A stretch of DNA of 64,000 nucleotides from Flavobacteriales bacterium (GTDB lineage: Bacteria; Bacteroidota; Bacteroidia; NS11-12g; UBA9320), in assembly GCA_020635355.1 (NCBI GenBank), contig JACJZW010000001.1, forward strand, positions 124,001 through 188,000, in the 5' to 3' direction. The translations under genes and the position numbers were made by a program. The notes under the pieces are model-generated. The model saw only the letters and a list, made by a program, of their open reading frames with translations, was not told the origin of the DNA and made no database searches. Each line of letters starts with the position of its first letter. Positions within the stretch are counted from its first letter, which is position 1. Below are positions 36,470 through 45,466 of this stretch, piece by piece.

Positions 36470-36502
36470 GGCGAAGCCTTAGATGAACCTGGCGCAAGCC
36501 AG
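36467..36502 (+). other. Two tandem hairpins between mini anti-sigma ORF and fecR
   Basis: First: TAAGGC-GAA-GCCTTA (36467-36481), which includes the stop codon of the small ORF. Second: CTGGC-GCAA-GCCAG (36489-36502), with a GNRA tetraloop. They end 14 nt before the FecR TTG start. Possible roles are a translational/transcriptional attenuator or a palindromic repeat insertion. Confidence 0.5.
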
Positions 36503-36516
36503 AACGTAAAACAGAT

Positions 36517-37485
36517 TTGAAAACGGAACAACATATCATTCGATATCTATCGAACTCCATGTCGGAGGCCGAGGAACAAGCGTTCCTGCAGGCTGTACAA
36601 TCCGATCCGGAATTCGAGCGGTTGTTTGAAGATTACCGGATGATCTGGAATGTTTCCGAAACGATTTATCCCAATCGTGAGCCCATCGTTGATGTAAATG
36701 CACAATGGGCACAATTTGAGCACATGACACGTGAAGCGAAATCGCCCAAGGTGGTGAAACTAAGCCCACGGTTCTGGCTCACAAGGGTTGCTGCTGTTGT
36801 TGTGCTGATCCTCTCCGCCGTGTTTGTGTATCAGCAGTTGAATCGGGACGCATTTGAAACCGGTTTGGTTTATGCCACCAATGCGTCTGATGAAACACTC
36901 TACTCCTTAACCGATGGTTCCAACGTCTATGTAGGAACTGAAAGTAAACTGGAAGTGGAAGATGTTTACAACCGGGAAAACCGAAGAACCCGGTTGCATG
37001 GAAATGCCTTTTTTGTCGTAAAACCAGATAAAGACAGGGTTTTCGAGGTGGTCACTGACCACCTCGTGACCCGTGTCAAGGGTACTACTTTTCTTATCAG
37101 AACCAGCGATCATTCCACCACTGTTGGCGTTCGGACCGGTGTTGTTGAAGTGCTAGTTGGCAACCAGACCGAAATTTTAACAGCTGGACAATCCATCCTT
37201 GTTTCGGCTGACGGTGGAATGATCAAACGTTCTGTTTTAGAAGAAAATGATGTACTCGCCCTGCTGGATGAAACCACGCATTTTGAGAATGTCCAACTCA
37301 AATCCATTCTCAATCATTTAAAAACGCATTTGAACCTCATTGTTCAAGCACCGGAAGCCATGATGTCCAACACCTACACTATGGATATTGAGGGACTTAA
37401 CACCAAACAAATCCTCGAAGTGCTTCAACTCCTTACGAAGTCATCAATCGAACAAAAAGGTGAAATCTACATTCTAAAGCAGTAG
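36517..37485 (+). CDS. FecR-family anti-sigma factor with DUF4974 C-terminus
   Basis: 322 residues, TTG start. The N-terminal ~80 residues (IIRYLSNSMSEAEEQAFLQAVQSDPEF) form the sigma-binding domain, then one membrane segment WLTRVAAVVVLILSAVFVY (about 85-105). The periplasmic FecR domain has TLYSLTDGSNVYVGTESKLEV, TRLHGNAFFVVKPDKDRVF, VRTGVVEVLVGNQ. The C-terminal domain (FENVQLKSILNHLKTHLNL... EGLNTKQILEVL) is DUF4974-like. It relays receptor occupancy to the ECF sigma. Downstream TonB receptor starts 9 nt later. Confidence 0.92.
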   Translation: MKTEQHIIRYLSNSMSEAEEQAFLQAVQSDPEFERLFEDYRMIWNVSETIYPNREPIVDVNAQWAQFEHMTREAKSPKVVKLSPRFWLTRVAAVVVLILSAVFVYQQLNRDAFETGLVYATNASDETLYSLTDGSNVYVGTESKLEVEDVYNRENRRTRLHGNAFFVVKPDKDRVFEVVTDHLVTRVKGTTFLIRTSDHSTTVGVRTGVVEVLVGNQTEILTAGQSILVSADGGMIKRSVLEENDVLALLDETTHFENVQLKSILNHLKTHLNLIVQAPEAMMSNTYTMDIEGLNTKQILEVLQLLTKSSIEQKGEIYILKQ

Positions 37486-37494
37486 ATTTACCGA

Positions 37495-40080
37495 GTGTCA
37501 CGCACTCGTTTAAGACATTTTATTTCACTCATTTTCATTGTCTTGAGCCTTTCAGCAAGAGCTCAATGTGACTTTCTTTCCAACCAAATTCCATTCTCTT
37601 GCCAGTCCATTACCAGAGCGGAAGCACTGGATAAATTAGCACGTGAAAACGGCTTTCAAGTCAATTATCCAACCAACTGTCTGGGACAGGACAAGATTAC
37701 CATCGCCGCCAAACATTCGGCCATTGATCAATTAATTGCAGCCATTATTGGCGGACACGATGTGTTCTATCAATGTGTGGGGGAGAAATCGTTGGTGTTT
37801 CAATGCGGACAACGACTCACCCTCGCCGGATTCATTCGCGACTCTGTGAGTGGAACACCGGTTCCCGGGGCGGTGGTGTTATACGATAATCAACTTACGG
37901 AAACGGATCAGGACGGCTATTTTATCATGCGTCTCCTACATCATCCGGTTCGAATTACGGTGTATCATCCCGGCTACGATCCTTATGTTCAATGGATTGA
38001 TGCCCAACCCAATGGCGATAATCTCATAGAACTCCATCTGCATCCCAACAGCAATCTGCCGCAGGCTGTTGTCCATGTATTTGACTCCATCAAGTTTGTC
38101 AGCAAAACGGGAGGAGTGAATGTCAACATGAAGGAAGTTGAGAAGATTCCATCCATATCGGGTTCACCGGGTATCCTAAATAGTTTGCGGTTCATTCCAG
38201 GCCTACAATCTACCCTTGAGGTGAATGGTGGAATGATTGTTCGAGGAGGTACCAAGGATCAGAATTTGGTGTTGCTCGACGGGATGGAGCTTTATAATCC
38301 CATGCATTTATTTGGATTGTTCTCCGTGTTTGGTGAAGGATCTATTCAGGGAGTGGATTTTTATCGCGGGGCGTACCCTGCACGCTATGGGGGTCGATTA
38401 TCATCTGTTCTGGATGTTCGTAGCCGAGCCGGAGATTACAACAAATGGAATTCGAAACTTAACTTTAATCCGGTTCTGTTTGAAGCAACCATTAACGGGC
38501 CGTTGAAGAATAAAAAGACGTCGCTGTTGTTGTCGGGACGCCGGTCCTTTACTGACTTCTTTCCGTTGTTTTACGAGCAAATTCAGAATCAAAATCAGCT
38601 TTCCCGTTTTAAGTATTTCTTCTACGATATGACTGGAACGCTCAATCATCGATTCTCCGATCGTACCAGTTTTTACCTCACCAGTTATTACGGCGGGGAT
38701 AAAGGATACATCCGCGGAAAGAATGAAGTGACCGGCAGTTCATCCATTAATGAGTTGAACAACGATGAATTCCTGCAGTCTAATTTGCTCACGTCCATGG
38801 GCTTGAAAATGTGGCTAACCAAAACGTTTCACGTGCATGCTCGTGTGGGCCATACTCGATATACATTCAGCCACGACAACGCGTATGATTTGACCATCGA
38901 TGGGACCGAACAAAGCTATCAACGGATCACACGACTGGCTTACCAGAGTCAGATTAACGATTGGAAAACCGGAGTGTATTTTAAGTCGGCCAGAAATCCC
39001 AACCGGATCTGGCAATTTGGTATTGAAAACGTTTGGCACAAGTTTACCCCGGCCAGCTCGTCGTATTTTCTTCAGGAAAACGATGCTGTGTTATATGATA
39101 CCGCTTTTGCTCAACGCAATTCAGACATTCCGGAGCAACGCTATTTTGTTCAAAATCTTTGGAGTATTCGCAATTGGCGGATATTGACCGGTGTACATGG
39201 TGCTACCTTTAACTCATCTACCAGTTATCACTCCCTCCAGCCGCGGGTGGCATTGGTGTATGAACCAAAAGGTAAAAATCGATGGGAAGTGGGCTATGCC
39301 AAAACCACTCAGTTTATCATGTCCATCCCCAATAACCTCCTGGGTATTCCCATTGATGTCTGGGTTCCTGCGGATAGTACCATCAGTCCGCAACATTGTC
39401 AAACCTATTCCGTTGGTTACTCCCGAAAGTTTGGCAAGAACTACCTCTTCAAATTGGATGGCTACCACAAGCAATTCAGGAACATTATTGAGTTTCGGTC
39501 CGATGTAGTTGATCTCGTTTCCGAATGGGATCGGGCCCTGTATATTGGGAAGAGCCGTTCTATGGGGGCCGAGTTTCTATTCAAAAAAGAGAAGGGTATT
39601 TTCAACGGTTGGATGTCCTACACGTTGTCCAAAACTGAACGTTCCATTGATCAAATCAACGATGGAGCCTGGTTCCCATTTCAATTTGATCGTCGGCATG
39701 ATTTTAATTTAGTGCTCAACTATCAACCCAATCCGGCTTTGGTGATTGGGGCAACCTGGACCTACGCGTCAGGGCATTATCTTACCGCACCCGAGAGTCA
39801 GTTTTTGGTTTCAGCTGAAGGCAAGCGTTTTCTCATTCAGCAATATGGATCAAAAAACAACCTGAAATTGCCGGCTTATCACCGTCTTGATTTTGGTGTT
39901 CATTATCATAAAACAACGGGAAATGCCAAGGAAACCTGGAGTTTTACCGTGTACAATGCCTACAATCGCCAAAACGTTTATTATGTGAATTCCACCGTAA
40001 ACACAAGCGGAACCGTGACGTTTCACCCAATTTCCATATTACCCATTCTGCCTTCCATTAACTATGCGATTCGGTTTTAG
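37495..40080 (+). CDS. TonB-dependent receptor with N-terminal STN-like and carboxypeptidase-regulatory domains
   Basis: 861 residues, GTG start. Signal peptide to about residue 23 (SARAQ). Residues ~24-105 form an STN-like signalling domain with five or six Cys, then a carboxypeptidase-regulatory-like beta domain (LTLAGFIRDSVSGTPVPGAVV, then ETDQDGYFIM), the plug (VRGGTKDQNLVLLDGMELYNPMHLFG) and a 22-strand type barrel ending NYAIRF with a terminal aromatic residue. STN domains contact FecR in the periplasm, so this receptor should both import the ligand and signal. The ligand is unknown; the DUF4249 partner argues against a simple iron siderophore but does not settle it. Confidence 0.92.
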   Translation: MSRTRLRHFISLIFIVLSLSARAQCDFLSNQIPFSCQSITRAEALDKLARENGFQVNYPTNCLGQDKITIAAKHSAIDQLIAAIIGGHDVFYQCVGEKSLVFQCGQRLTLAGFIRDSVSGTPVPGAVVLYDNQLTETDQDGYFIMRLLHHPVRITVYHPGYDPYVQWIDAQPNGDNLIELHLHPNSNLPQAVVHVFDSIKFVSKTGGVNVNMKEVEKIPSISGSPGILNSLRFIPGLQSTLEVNGGMIVRGGTKDQNLVLLDGMELYNPMHLFGLFSVFGEGSIQGVDFYRGAYPARYGGRLSSVLDVRSRAGDYNKWNSKLNFNPVLFEATINGPLKNKKTSLLLSGRRSFTDFFPLFYEQIQNQNQLSRFKYFFYDMTGTLNHRFSDRTSFYLTSYYGGDKGYIRGKNEVTGSSSINELNNDEFLQSNLLTSMGLKMWLTKTFHVHARVGHTRYTFSHDNAYDLTIDGTEQSYQRITRLAYQSQINDWKTGVYFKSARNPNRIWQFGIENVWHKFTPASSSYFLQENDAVLYDTAFAQRNSDIPEQRYFVQNLWSIRNWRILTGVHGATFNSSTSYHSLQPRVALVYEPKGKNRWEVGYAKTTQFIMSIPNNLLGIPIDVWVPADSTISPQHCQTYSVGYSRKFGKNYLFKLDGYHKQFRNIIEFRSDVVDLVSEWDRALYIGKSRSMGAEFLFKKEKGIFNGWMSYTLSKTERSIDQINDGAWFPFQFDRRHDFNLVLNYQPNPALVIGATWTYASGHYLTAPESQFLVSAEGKRFLIQQYGSKNNLKLPAYHRLDFGVHYHKTTGNAKETWSFTVYNAYNRQNVYYVNSTVNTSGTVTFHPISILPILPSINYAIRF

Positions 40081-40978
40081 CTATATCGTCATGATGGTGT
40101 TGGGGGCGATGCTGATCTCCTCCTGCAAGGATGATTTGGTATTCACCGGATCGAAGGATGAAAAGCGCATTGTGGCCGTTATCACCGCCGAAGAAGGAAA
40201 ACAGATCTCGGTAGAGATTCACGAAAGTCAGCTTATTACCGAAGATACACTGGCCAAGCCCATTCAAGGTGCAGAAGTCCGACTCTATCAAAACTCAACT
40301 TTGGTGGAGACGAAGCAATCGCCGGCGAACGGCATTTTCAAAACGAATTTCATTTCAGATCAGTTGGATTCACTGCGCGTAGTGGTACAGAAGGATGGAT
40401 ACAATCGGATTGAGGGAACGGCTCAAATTCCGGATCACGTCAACATTATTCAATTTGACACCGTTGCACGGGCCGGATCGGATCTATTGATGAAGATGGC
40501 CTTCATTGACCGGGCCAGTATTGCCAACTTCTATTTAATTGATATGCGTTTGAAAAGATGGATTTACACCTTGCATCCCATCAATGGTAGTCGCATCGAT
40601 TCAACCCTGGTTTGGGAGGCGGTAGATATTGAAAGTCCCAACAAATTGTTCTTTTCCGATCAAAACATCGTGACGAACAGTCAAAAGTTTGAACTCTTTA
40701 ACGACAAGGTGTTCAATGGCCAGTACTTTGTCCTGGATTTGCAATTGAATTCATTTCTGCTACGCGAAACACAGGCCAAGGGCAAGGCCAAGGAAATTGA
40801 GGTAGAGTTGCGAAATGTAAATGAAGAGTATTATGATTTTCTCACTTCTCTCAGTTTGAACCGTCCCATCTATGGTGGTCCGTTTGCGGTATCAGCACAA
40901 ATCCCGGGAAACATTCACGGAGGCTATGGCATTTTCGCCGCCTACACCTCCACGCGTGCCACGATTGTTATGCCATAA
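40064..40978 (+). CDS. DUF4249 lipoprotein
   Basis: 304 residues. Signal with lipobox ISSC (MVLGAMLISSC). The mature region has VAVITAEEGKQISVEI, IQGAEVRLYQNSTLVE, and a final IYGGPFAVSAQIPGNIHGGYGIFAA, all of DUF4249. Members are encoded next to TonB receptors in Bacteroidota and probably form the surface-exposed partner lipoprotein. The start lies inside the receptor gene (17 nt overlap). It ends by overlapping the convergent saccharopine dehydrogenase-like gene by 11 nt. Confidence 0.88.
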   Translation: MRFGFSYIVMMVLGAMLISSCKDDLVFTGSKDEKRIVAVITAEEGKQISVEIHESQLITEDTLAKPIQGAEVRLYQNSTLVETKQSPANGIFKTNFISDQLDSLRVVVQKDGYNRIEGTAQIPDHVNIIQFDTVARAGSDLLMKMAFIDRASIANFYLIDMRLKRWIYTLHPINGSRIDSTLVWEAVDIESPNKLFFSDQNIVTNSQKFELFNDKVFNGQYFVLDLQLNSFLLRETQAKGKAKEIEVELRNVNEEYYDFLTSLSLNRPIYGGPFAVSAQIPGNIHGGYGIFAAYTSTRATIVMP

Positions 40979-42302
40979 CCTTTTCCTGAAACGAAATTCC
41001 GTATTCTTCCAACTCCTGCAGGATGGGCAGATAAATCTCAGCGGAGATGGGAAGGATGGTTCCTGTTTGTTTGATGGTTCCGTATAGAATGAGTCGGCAT
41101 GCGATGGCCAGTGGTAGTCCAACGGTTCGAGCCATAGCCGTATGCGCCTTATTCATCCCTTTGGATACCATGGAACTGTGCACTTCAATTACGGCATCCT
41201 CCTTTTCATAGATCAGTTTATGCCACATCACAATCATATCGGCATCGGATTCCGCCAAGGTCCATTTCCGTTTCAGGATGTGTTCCAGCACCATGGCGGG
41301 TGTGGCATTGGGGATGCCAATCACGTCATCACTGAACAGATCCAGGGACTCCAATTTTTCCCAAAGGTCAACGTCGTCCTGATCAATCTTAAGATATTGC
41401 CGCAGTTTAATTTCAACGGAGTCGTGGACATTATAGGCCAAAAAGGTGTTGATGAACTGGCGGATGGTCATGTTTTCAGAGTCCGGAAGGATGTAGGAAT
41501 CATCGGTTAGGCCTAACTGAACAAACAGGTCCCAACCCCGACAAAATCCGGGCCTCCTGAGTGTTCCCCGATACATCGTCTGTACGTCGTTCAAGCCGTA
41601 AACCGATCGGTATTTCAATGAATCCCGATTCGCATACCCCTCGAATTTTCCGTAGTCATCAATTTCGATGATTTCAGTTCTACGGAAAAGTTTGTGATAG
41701 GGGATAAACTTGTACAAGCCGTTTTGAATGAATTTGACGGCTCCGCCCTGACCGGCTAAAACTACATTTCTGGGATTCCAGGTGAATTTATAGCGCCAGG
41801 GAGGGTTCTCGGACTGCGGGGCGAGCAAACCACCCGTAAAGCTTTCAAATTCGCGGATGTATCCACCATCGGATTGGATCTGATGGATGAGTTTCATGGC
41901 CGACATGTGATCGATTCCGGGATCCAAACCAATTTCGTTCAGGAACGTCAATCCGGCATTTTTCACTTCCTGATCGAGTGCTTTCAGTTCATCGGTCAGA
42001 TAGCTTGCGGTGCATAGATTTACCTTATGCTGAAGACATAGTTTGGCTACGTAGATATGCAAATGGGCCGGAAGCATGGATACCACCAGATCGGCTTTGG
42101 AGATCCAGGCCGACAACATGGTTTTTTCATTGATATCCAATGGGATGGCTCTGCTGCGCTCACCGGAAATACGCGACCTGGCCAACTCCGGATCTTTATC
42201 GGCTACCGTAATATGCCAATCTTCCTGTGAGGCATATTTCTCCAGGTATTCGATCAGGAATTGGGTGGAACGTCCGGCTCCGATAACGAGAATCTCTTTC
42301 AT
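40968..42302 (-). CDS. Saccharopine dehydrogenase-like oxidoreductase
   Basis: 444 residues. The nucleotide-binding motif GAGRST is at residues 8-13, followed by VADKDPELA. The second domain contains LNEIGLDPGIDHMSAM and PPWRYKFTWNPRNVVLAGQG, as in saccharopine dehydrogenase/homospermidine-synthase relatives. The eukaryotic enzyme converts saccharopine to lysine or glutamate semialdehyde; bacterial proteins of this length commonly have an uncertain substrate, sometimes carboxynorspermidine. NAD(P) is the probable cofactor. Cytoplasmic. Divergent from cdd, 63 nt between starts. Confidence 0.85.
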   Translation of the reverse strand: MKEILVIGAGRSTQFLIEYLEKYASQEDWHITVADKDPELARSRISGERSRAIPLDINEKTMLSAWISKADLVVSMLPAHLHIYVAKLCLQHKVNLCTASYLTDELKALDQEVKNAGLTFLNEIGLDPGIDHMSAMKLIHQIQSDGGYIREFESFTGGLLAPQSENPPWRYKFTWNPRNVVLAGQGGAVKFIQNGLYKFIPYHKLFRRTEIIEIDDYGKFEGYANRDSLKYRSVYGLNDVQTMYRGTLRRPGFCRGWDLFVQLGLTDDSYILPDSENMTIRQFINTFLAYNVHDSVEIKLRQYLKIDQDDVDLWEKLESLDLFSDDVIGIPNATPAMVLEHILKRKWTLAESDADMIVMWHKLIYEKEDAVIEVHSSMVSKGMNKAHTAMARTVGLPLAIACRLILYGTIKQTGTILPISAEIYLPILQELEEYGISFQEKVMA

Positions 42303-42365
42303 ATTACGCGGCGGTTTCAGGTCGATTTCCGAACTTGTGAACGAAAATCACTCTCAGGAACAAAT

Positions 42366-42833
42366 ATGGAGGTTAGCGAAACGTGCCGATTGTCAATCAC
42401 AGAGAATTTAGACACATTCAACGAACAGGAGAAAGAAACGATAGCGGAATCTGCCCGGATTCTTCAGCAGGCACATGCCCCATATTCTCATTTTAAAGTG
42501 GGCGCAGCCATTCTGTATGAGGATGGGGAGATTGTTTCCGGAAACAATCAGGAAAATCCGGCCTATCCCAGTGGTTTGTGTGCAGAGCGGGTGACGTTGT
42601 TCCATGCGATGGCTCAAAACCCCGGAAGGCGCATTACAACCCTCGCCATTTCAACCCGGGATGTAGATCATCAATCACATCCATTTGCCCCCCCATGTGG
42701 TGCGTGCTTGCAGGTGATTGACGATGTGGAGCACCGCCAGGGTCACGCCATCAAGATTATCCTATGCGGTGCAAAAGAATACTATGTGGCCGATGGCGTG
42801 AGGCAGTTTTTACCGTTTCGGTTTAAGTTTTAA
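42366..42833 (+). CDS. cdd: Cytidine deaminase
   Basis: About 155 residues from the ATG at 42366 (MEVSETCRLSITENLD). The zinc site is CAERVTLFHA with the catalytic Glu (CAE) and PPCGACLQVI with two Cys. APYSHFKVGAAI is the substrate-binding segment. The enzyme deaminates cytidine and deoxycytidine. The longer frame upstream from 42261 overlaps the divergent gene and is not needed. It is followed by a low-complexity intergenic region. Confidence 0.93.
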   Translation: MEVSETCRLSITENLDTFNEQEKETIAESARILQQAHAPYSHFKVGAAILYEDGEIVSGNNQENPAYPSGLCAERVTLFHAMAQNPGRRITTLAISTRDVDHQSHPFAPPCGACLQVIDDVEHRQGHAIKIILCGAKEYYVADGVRQFLPFRFKF

Positions 42834-42848
42834 ATGGGGATGAGGTAT

Positions 42849-42874
42849 GGGGGATGGGGGATGGGGGATGGGGG
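42849..42874 (+). repeat. (ATGGGGG) tandem tract, G-quadruplex type
   Basis: Four runs of five G separated by AT, at 42849-42853, 42856-42860, 42863-42867 and 42870-42874. The two-base loops are ideal for a very stable G-quadruplex on the plus strand. It lies 15 nt after the cdd stop, in a convergent intergenic region, and would be in the cdd transcript. Confidence 0.8.
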
Positions 42875-42893
42875 TCCTTTAATTTGGAGACTT

Positions 42894-42960
42894 CGTTAAT
42901 CGTTCTTCGTTCTTCGTTCTTAACGAGTAACTATTCCACTATTCTTCTAATCTTCTAGTC
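42894..42960. repeat. Low-complexity TTCTTCG-type tract with inverted ends
   Basis: CGTTAA (42894-42899) and TTAACG (42920-42925) enclose three copies of a GTTCTTC-like unit, followed by further ATTCTTC/ATCTTC/AGTCTTC units to about 42962. The stem extends with one bulge (ACTTCGTTAA against TTAACGAGT). The region separates the convergent 3' ends of cdd and argS and may act in termination. Confidence 0.6.
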
Positions 42961-42978
42961 TTCCATTCATCCACCACA

Positions 42979-44742
42979 TCACATCCTTTCCGGCATCTCC
43001 ATTCCCAGTAACCTGCCGCATACCCGCAGTGTTTCGGCGGTTCGTTGGGTGAGTAAAATCCGAAGTTGTTTGATGTTCTCGGATTCGGCCTTTAAGATGG
43101 AGTGTTGGTTGTAAAAGGAATTGAACAACTTGGCAGTCTCATAGAGGTAATTGGCCATAACTGCCGGTGAAAAGTTGGTGGCGGCTTCCGCCAGTTTGTC
43201 GTCGTATTGGTGGAAGTGAGCAACCAGTGCCCGTTCTTCGGCTTCCAGATGATCGGGTAACGTAACCGACCCATCAAACGATATAGATCGAAGGATGGAC
43301 TGGCATCGTGCATGGGTATATTGAATGAAGGTCCCGGTATTTCCTTGAAAATCGATGGATTCGGCCGGATTAAAGAGGATGCGTTTAACCGGATCAACTC
43401 GCAGGAGGAAGTACTTTAATGCACCCAAACCCAGCTGTTCATACAAGGTGTTCAATTCATCGGCCTCCATGCCGTCTGTTTTACCCTGTTCATTGGTGCG
43501 TTCCTTGGCCGTGGCATACATTTCGTCCATGAGGTCATCGGCATCAACCACCTTTCCTTCTCGGGTTTTTAGTTTGCCTTCAGGCAGTTCCACCATGCCA
43601 TAACTCATGTGGAATACTCCATCGGCGTAAGCCTTACCCAGACGCTTAAGCGTAGCTTTAAGCACCTGGAAGTGATAATCCTGCTCATTTCCCACCACAT
43701 AAACCGATTGATCCATGTGGTAATCATCGTATTTCAACTGAGCCGTTCCAATGTCCTGGGTCATGTAAACACTGGTTCCATCGGATCGAAGCAGGATTTT
43801 TTGATCCAACCCTTCAGCGGTTAGATCAATCCATACACTGCCGTCTTCTTTTTGATAAAGTTCGCCGGACGATAACCCTTCCATCACCAGGTCTTTGCCC
43901 AACAAATAGGTCTCACTTTCGTGGTAGAATTTATCAAACGAAACCCCCATGCGATCATACGTAGAGTGAAATCCGTCGTATACCCAACCGTTCATGGTTG
44001 ACCACAGGGATCGAATCTCCGAATCTTGCTCTTCCCATTTTCGAAGCCACTCCCGAGTTTGTTCCATCAGTGGGGTATTGTTCTTTGCCTCTTCAGGATC
44101 CATGCCTTGCTCCACCAATTTGGCAGCTTGCTCCCGGTTTTTGACATCAAACAACACGTAGTATTTTCCAACAAAGTGGTCGCCTTTGAGTCCGCTGGAC
44201 TCCGGCGTCTCGCCATCACCAAACAGGTGATAGGACAACATGGATTTACAGATGTGAATGCCTCGGTCATTGATGAGGTTCACCTTGATCACCTCATGAC
44301 CGTATTGCTGGAGAATCTGACAGATACTGAAACCCAGCACGTTGTTTCGCACATGTCCCAAATGCAACGGTTTATTGGTATTGGGAGAGGAGTACTCCAC
44401 CATGATTTTGCGGGGTGATCCATGCGCGGTCCGAATGGATGTGATGTTGGCTGATGTTAACCAATCTACCCATACAGATGATTTGAAACTCAGGTTCAAA
44501 AAGCCTTTGACCACATTATACTTCTCCAACTGTTCAACAGCCGAGACCACGGCTTCACCCAATTCCTGTGCGGTGTGTTCCGGACCTTTTTTGGATTGAC
44601 GCAAATAGGGGAACACCACAAACGTGAAATCTCCTTCAAACTCCTTACGGGTGATGTCCAACCGGATGTCGTCCGGATTGATCTGGATGTCATACAATGA
44701 GTGAAGAGCTGCCGAGAGGGCTTTATTTAACGAGTCAATCAT
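42979..44742 (-). CDS. argS: Arginyl-tRNA synthetase
   Basis: 587 residues. Class I HIGH motif as HLGH (127-130) within VEYSSPNTNKPLHLGHVRNN (20 residues or fewer in parts), and the KMSK region is KLKTREGKVVDADDLMDEM, lacking a classical KMSK as in many ArgRS. The C-terminal anticodon domain (FIQYTHARCQSILRS, LLGMEMPERM at the end) is complete. Charges tRNA-Arg. Length is normal for the family. Confidence 0.96.
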   Translation of the reverse strand: MIDSLNKALSAALHSLYDIQINPDDIRLDITRKEFEGDFTFVVFPYLRQSKKGPEHTAQELGEAVVSAVEQLEKYNVVKGFLNLSFKSSVWVDWLTSANITSIRTAHGSPRKIMVEYSSPNTNKPLHLGHVRNNVLGFSICQILQQYGHEVIKVNLINDRGIHICKSMLSYHLFGDGETPESSGLKGDHFVGKYYVLFDVKNREQAAKLVEQGMDPEEAKNNTPLMEQTREWLRKWEEQDSEIRSLWSTMNGWVYDGFHSTYDRMGVSFDKFYHESETYLLGKDLVMEGLSSGELYQKEDGSVWIDLTAEGLDQKILLRSDGTSVYMTQDIGTAQLKYDDYHMDQSVYVVGNEQDYHFQVLKATLKRLGKAYADGVFHMSYGMVELPEGKLKTREGKVVDADDLMDEMYATAKERTNEQGKTDGMEADELNTLYEQLGLGALKYFLLRVDPVKRILFNPAESIDFQGNTGTFIQYTHARCQSILRSISFDGSVTLPDHLEAEERALVAHFHQYDDKLAEAATNFSPAVMANYLYETAKLFNSFYNQHSILKAESENIKQLRILLTQRTAETLRVCGRLLGMEMPERM

Positions 44743-44874
44743 GTTGGTGCGTTTCGATAATCTGTTCCGAAATCAAACGGAGGTGCGAAGGTATTGAACC
44801 ACCTTGGAATCTTTTGTTTATGCAGGTGGACTTATCGTCCCTTGCAGTATTTATACTAAGCTGTTTGAACGGTG

Positions 44875-45417
44875 TTATTGCGGTTCATTGCCTGGTTTCC
44901 ATTTGATGGAGCAACCAACGGGTGGAACTTCGGGAAAGTCTACTTCCAATCCGTCCAGGGCGTGTTCAATGGCATCTTCCAGATAAACCCGGGTAACTGA
45001 ATTTTCATTGTCCCAGCTGTCGTCAATTGCTCCCCGATACACCAGTTCGCGTTTGGAATTAAAGAGGAATACTTCCGGTGTGCGGCTGGCACCCAATCGT
45101 TTGGTGACCGATTGATCCTCGTCATGAGCATACACAAACGGATTGCCCAAATCTTTCATCAGCTTCACCATGTTGTCAAAGGAATCCTCCGGATATTGAT
45201 TGGCATCGTTCGGGTTGATGGCAATAATTCCCAGATTGTCTTCTTCGTAGGTTGAATTTAATTTGATGAAGCGCTTCCAATATGCGCGGGCATACGGACA
45301 ATGATTACAGGTAACGATGATCAGCAACGCCGACCGATCGGCATAGGAAAAGCTATTGTAGGTGCGGCCATCGGTGGCTTTGAGTTCAAATCGGAATAGT
45401 TTGTCGCCAATATTCAT
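44875..45417 (-). CDS. Thioredoxin-family/peroxiredoxin-like protein
   Basis: 180 residues of thioredoxin fold. The redox motif is CNHCPY (VTCNHCPYARAYWKR), in the position of CxxC near residue 40. The later segments SRTPEVFLFNSKRELVYRGAIDDSW and SIKWKPGNEP are typical of a widespread thioredoxin-like family that is fused or adjacent to redoxin modules in Bacteroidota. No signal peptide, so cytoplasmic. Reductant substrate unknown. It begins 49 nt after the stop of the oligopeptide-binding gene. Confidence 0.85.
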   Translation of the reverse strand: MNIGDKLFRFELKATDGRTYNSFSYADRSALLIIVTCNHCPYARAYWKRFIKLNSTYEEDNLGIIAINPNDANQYPEDSFDNMVKLMKDLGNPFVYAHDEDQSVTKRLGASRTPEVFLFNSKRELVYRGAIDDSWDNENSVTRVYLEDAIEHALDGLEVDFPEVPPVGCSIKWKPGNEPQ

Positions 45418-45466
45418 CGTACGTGATTTTTATTGGTGCAAATATCGAAATCGCAGGGATTAAACC

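Noticed and set aside
38821..38840. Possible parS-like sequence (GTTTCACGTG) in the TonB receptor gene
   Set aside because: Only one half of the palindrome is present and the site lies within conserved coding sequence 9 kb from parAB. A genome-wide search would be needed.
42994..44742. argS lacking a KMSK motif seen as defective
   Set aside because: Many genuine arginyl-tRNA synthetases lack the canonical KMSK; all other domains are complete, so the gene is regarded as normal.
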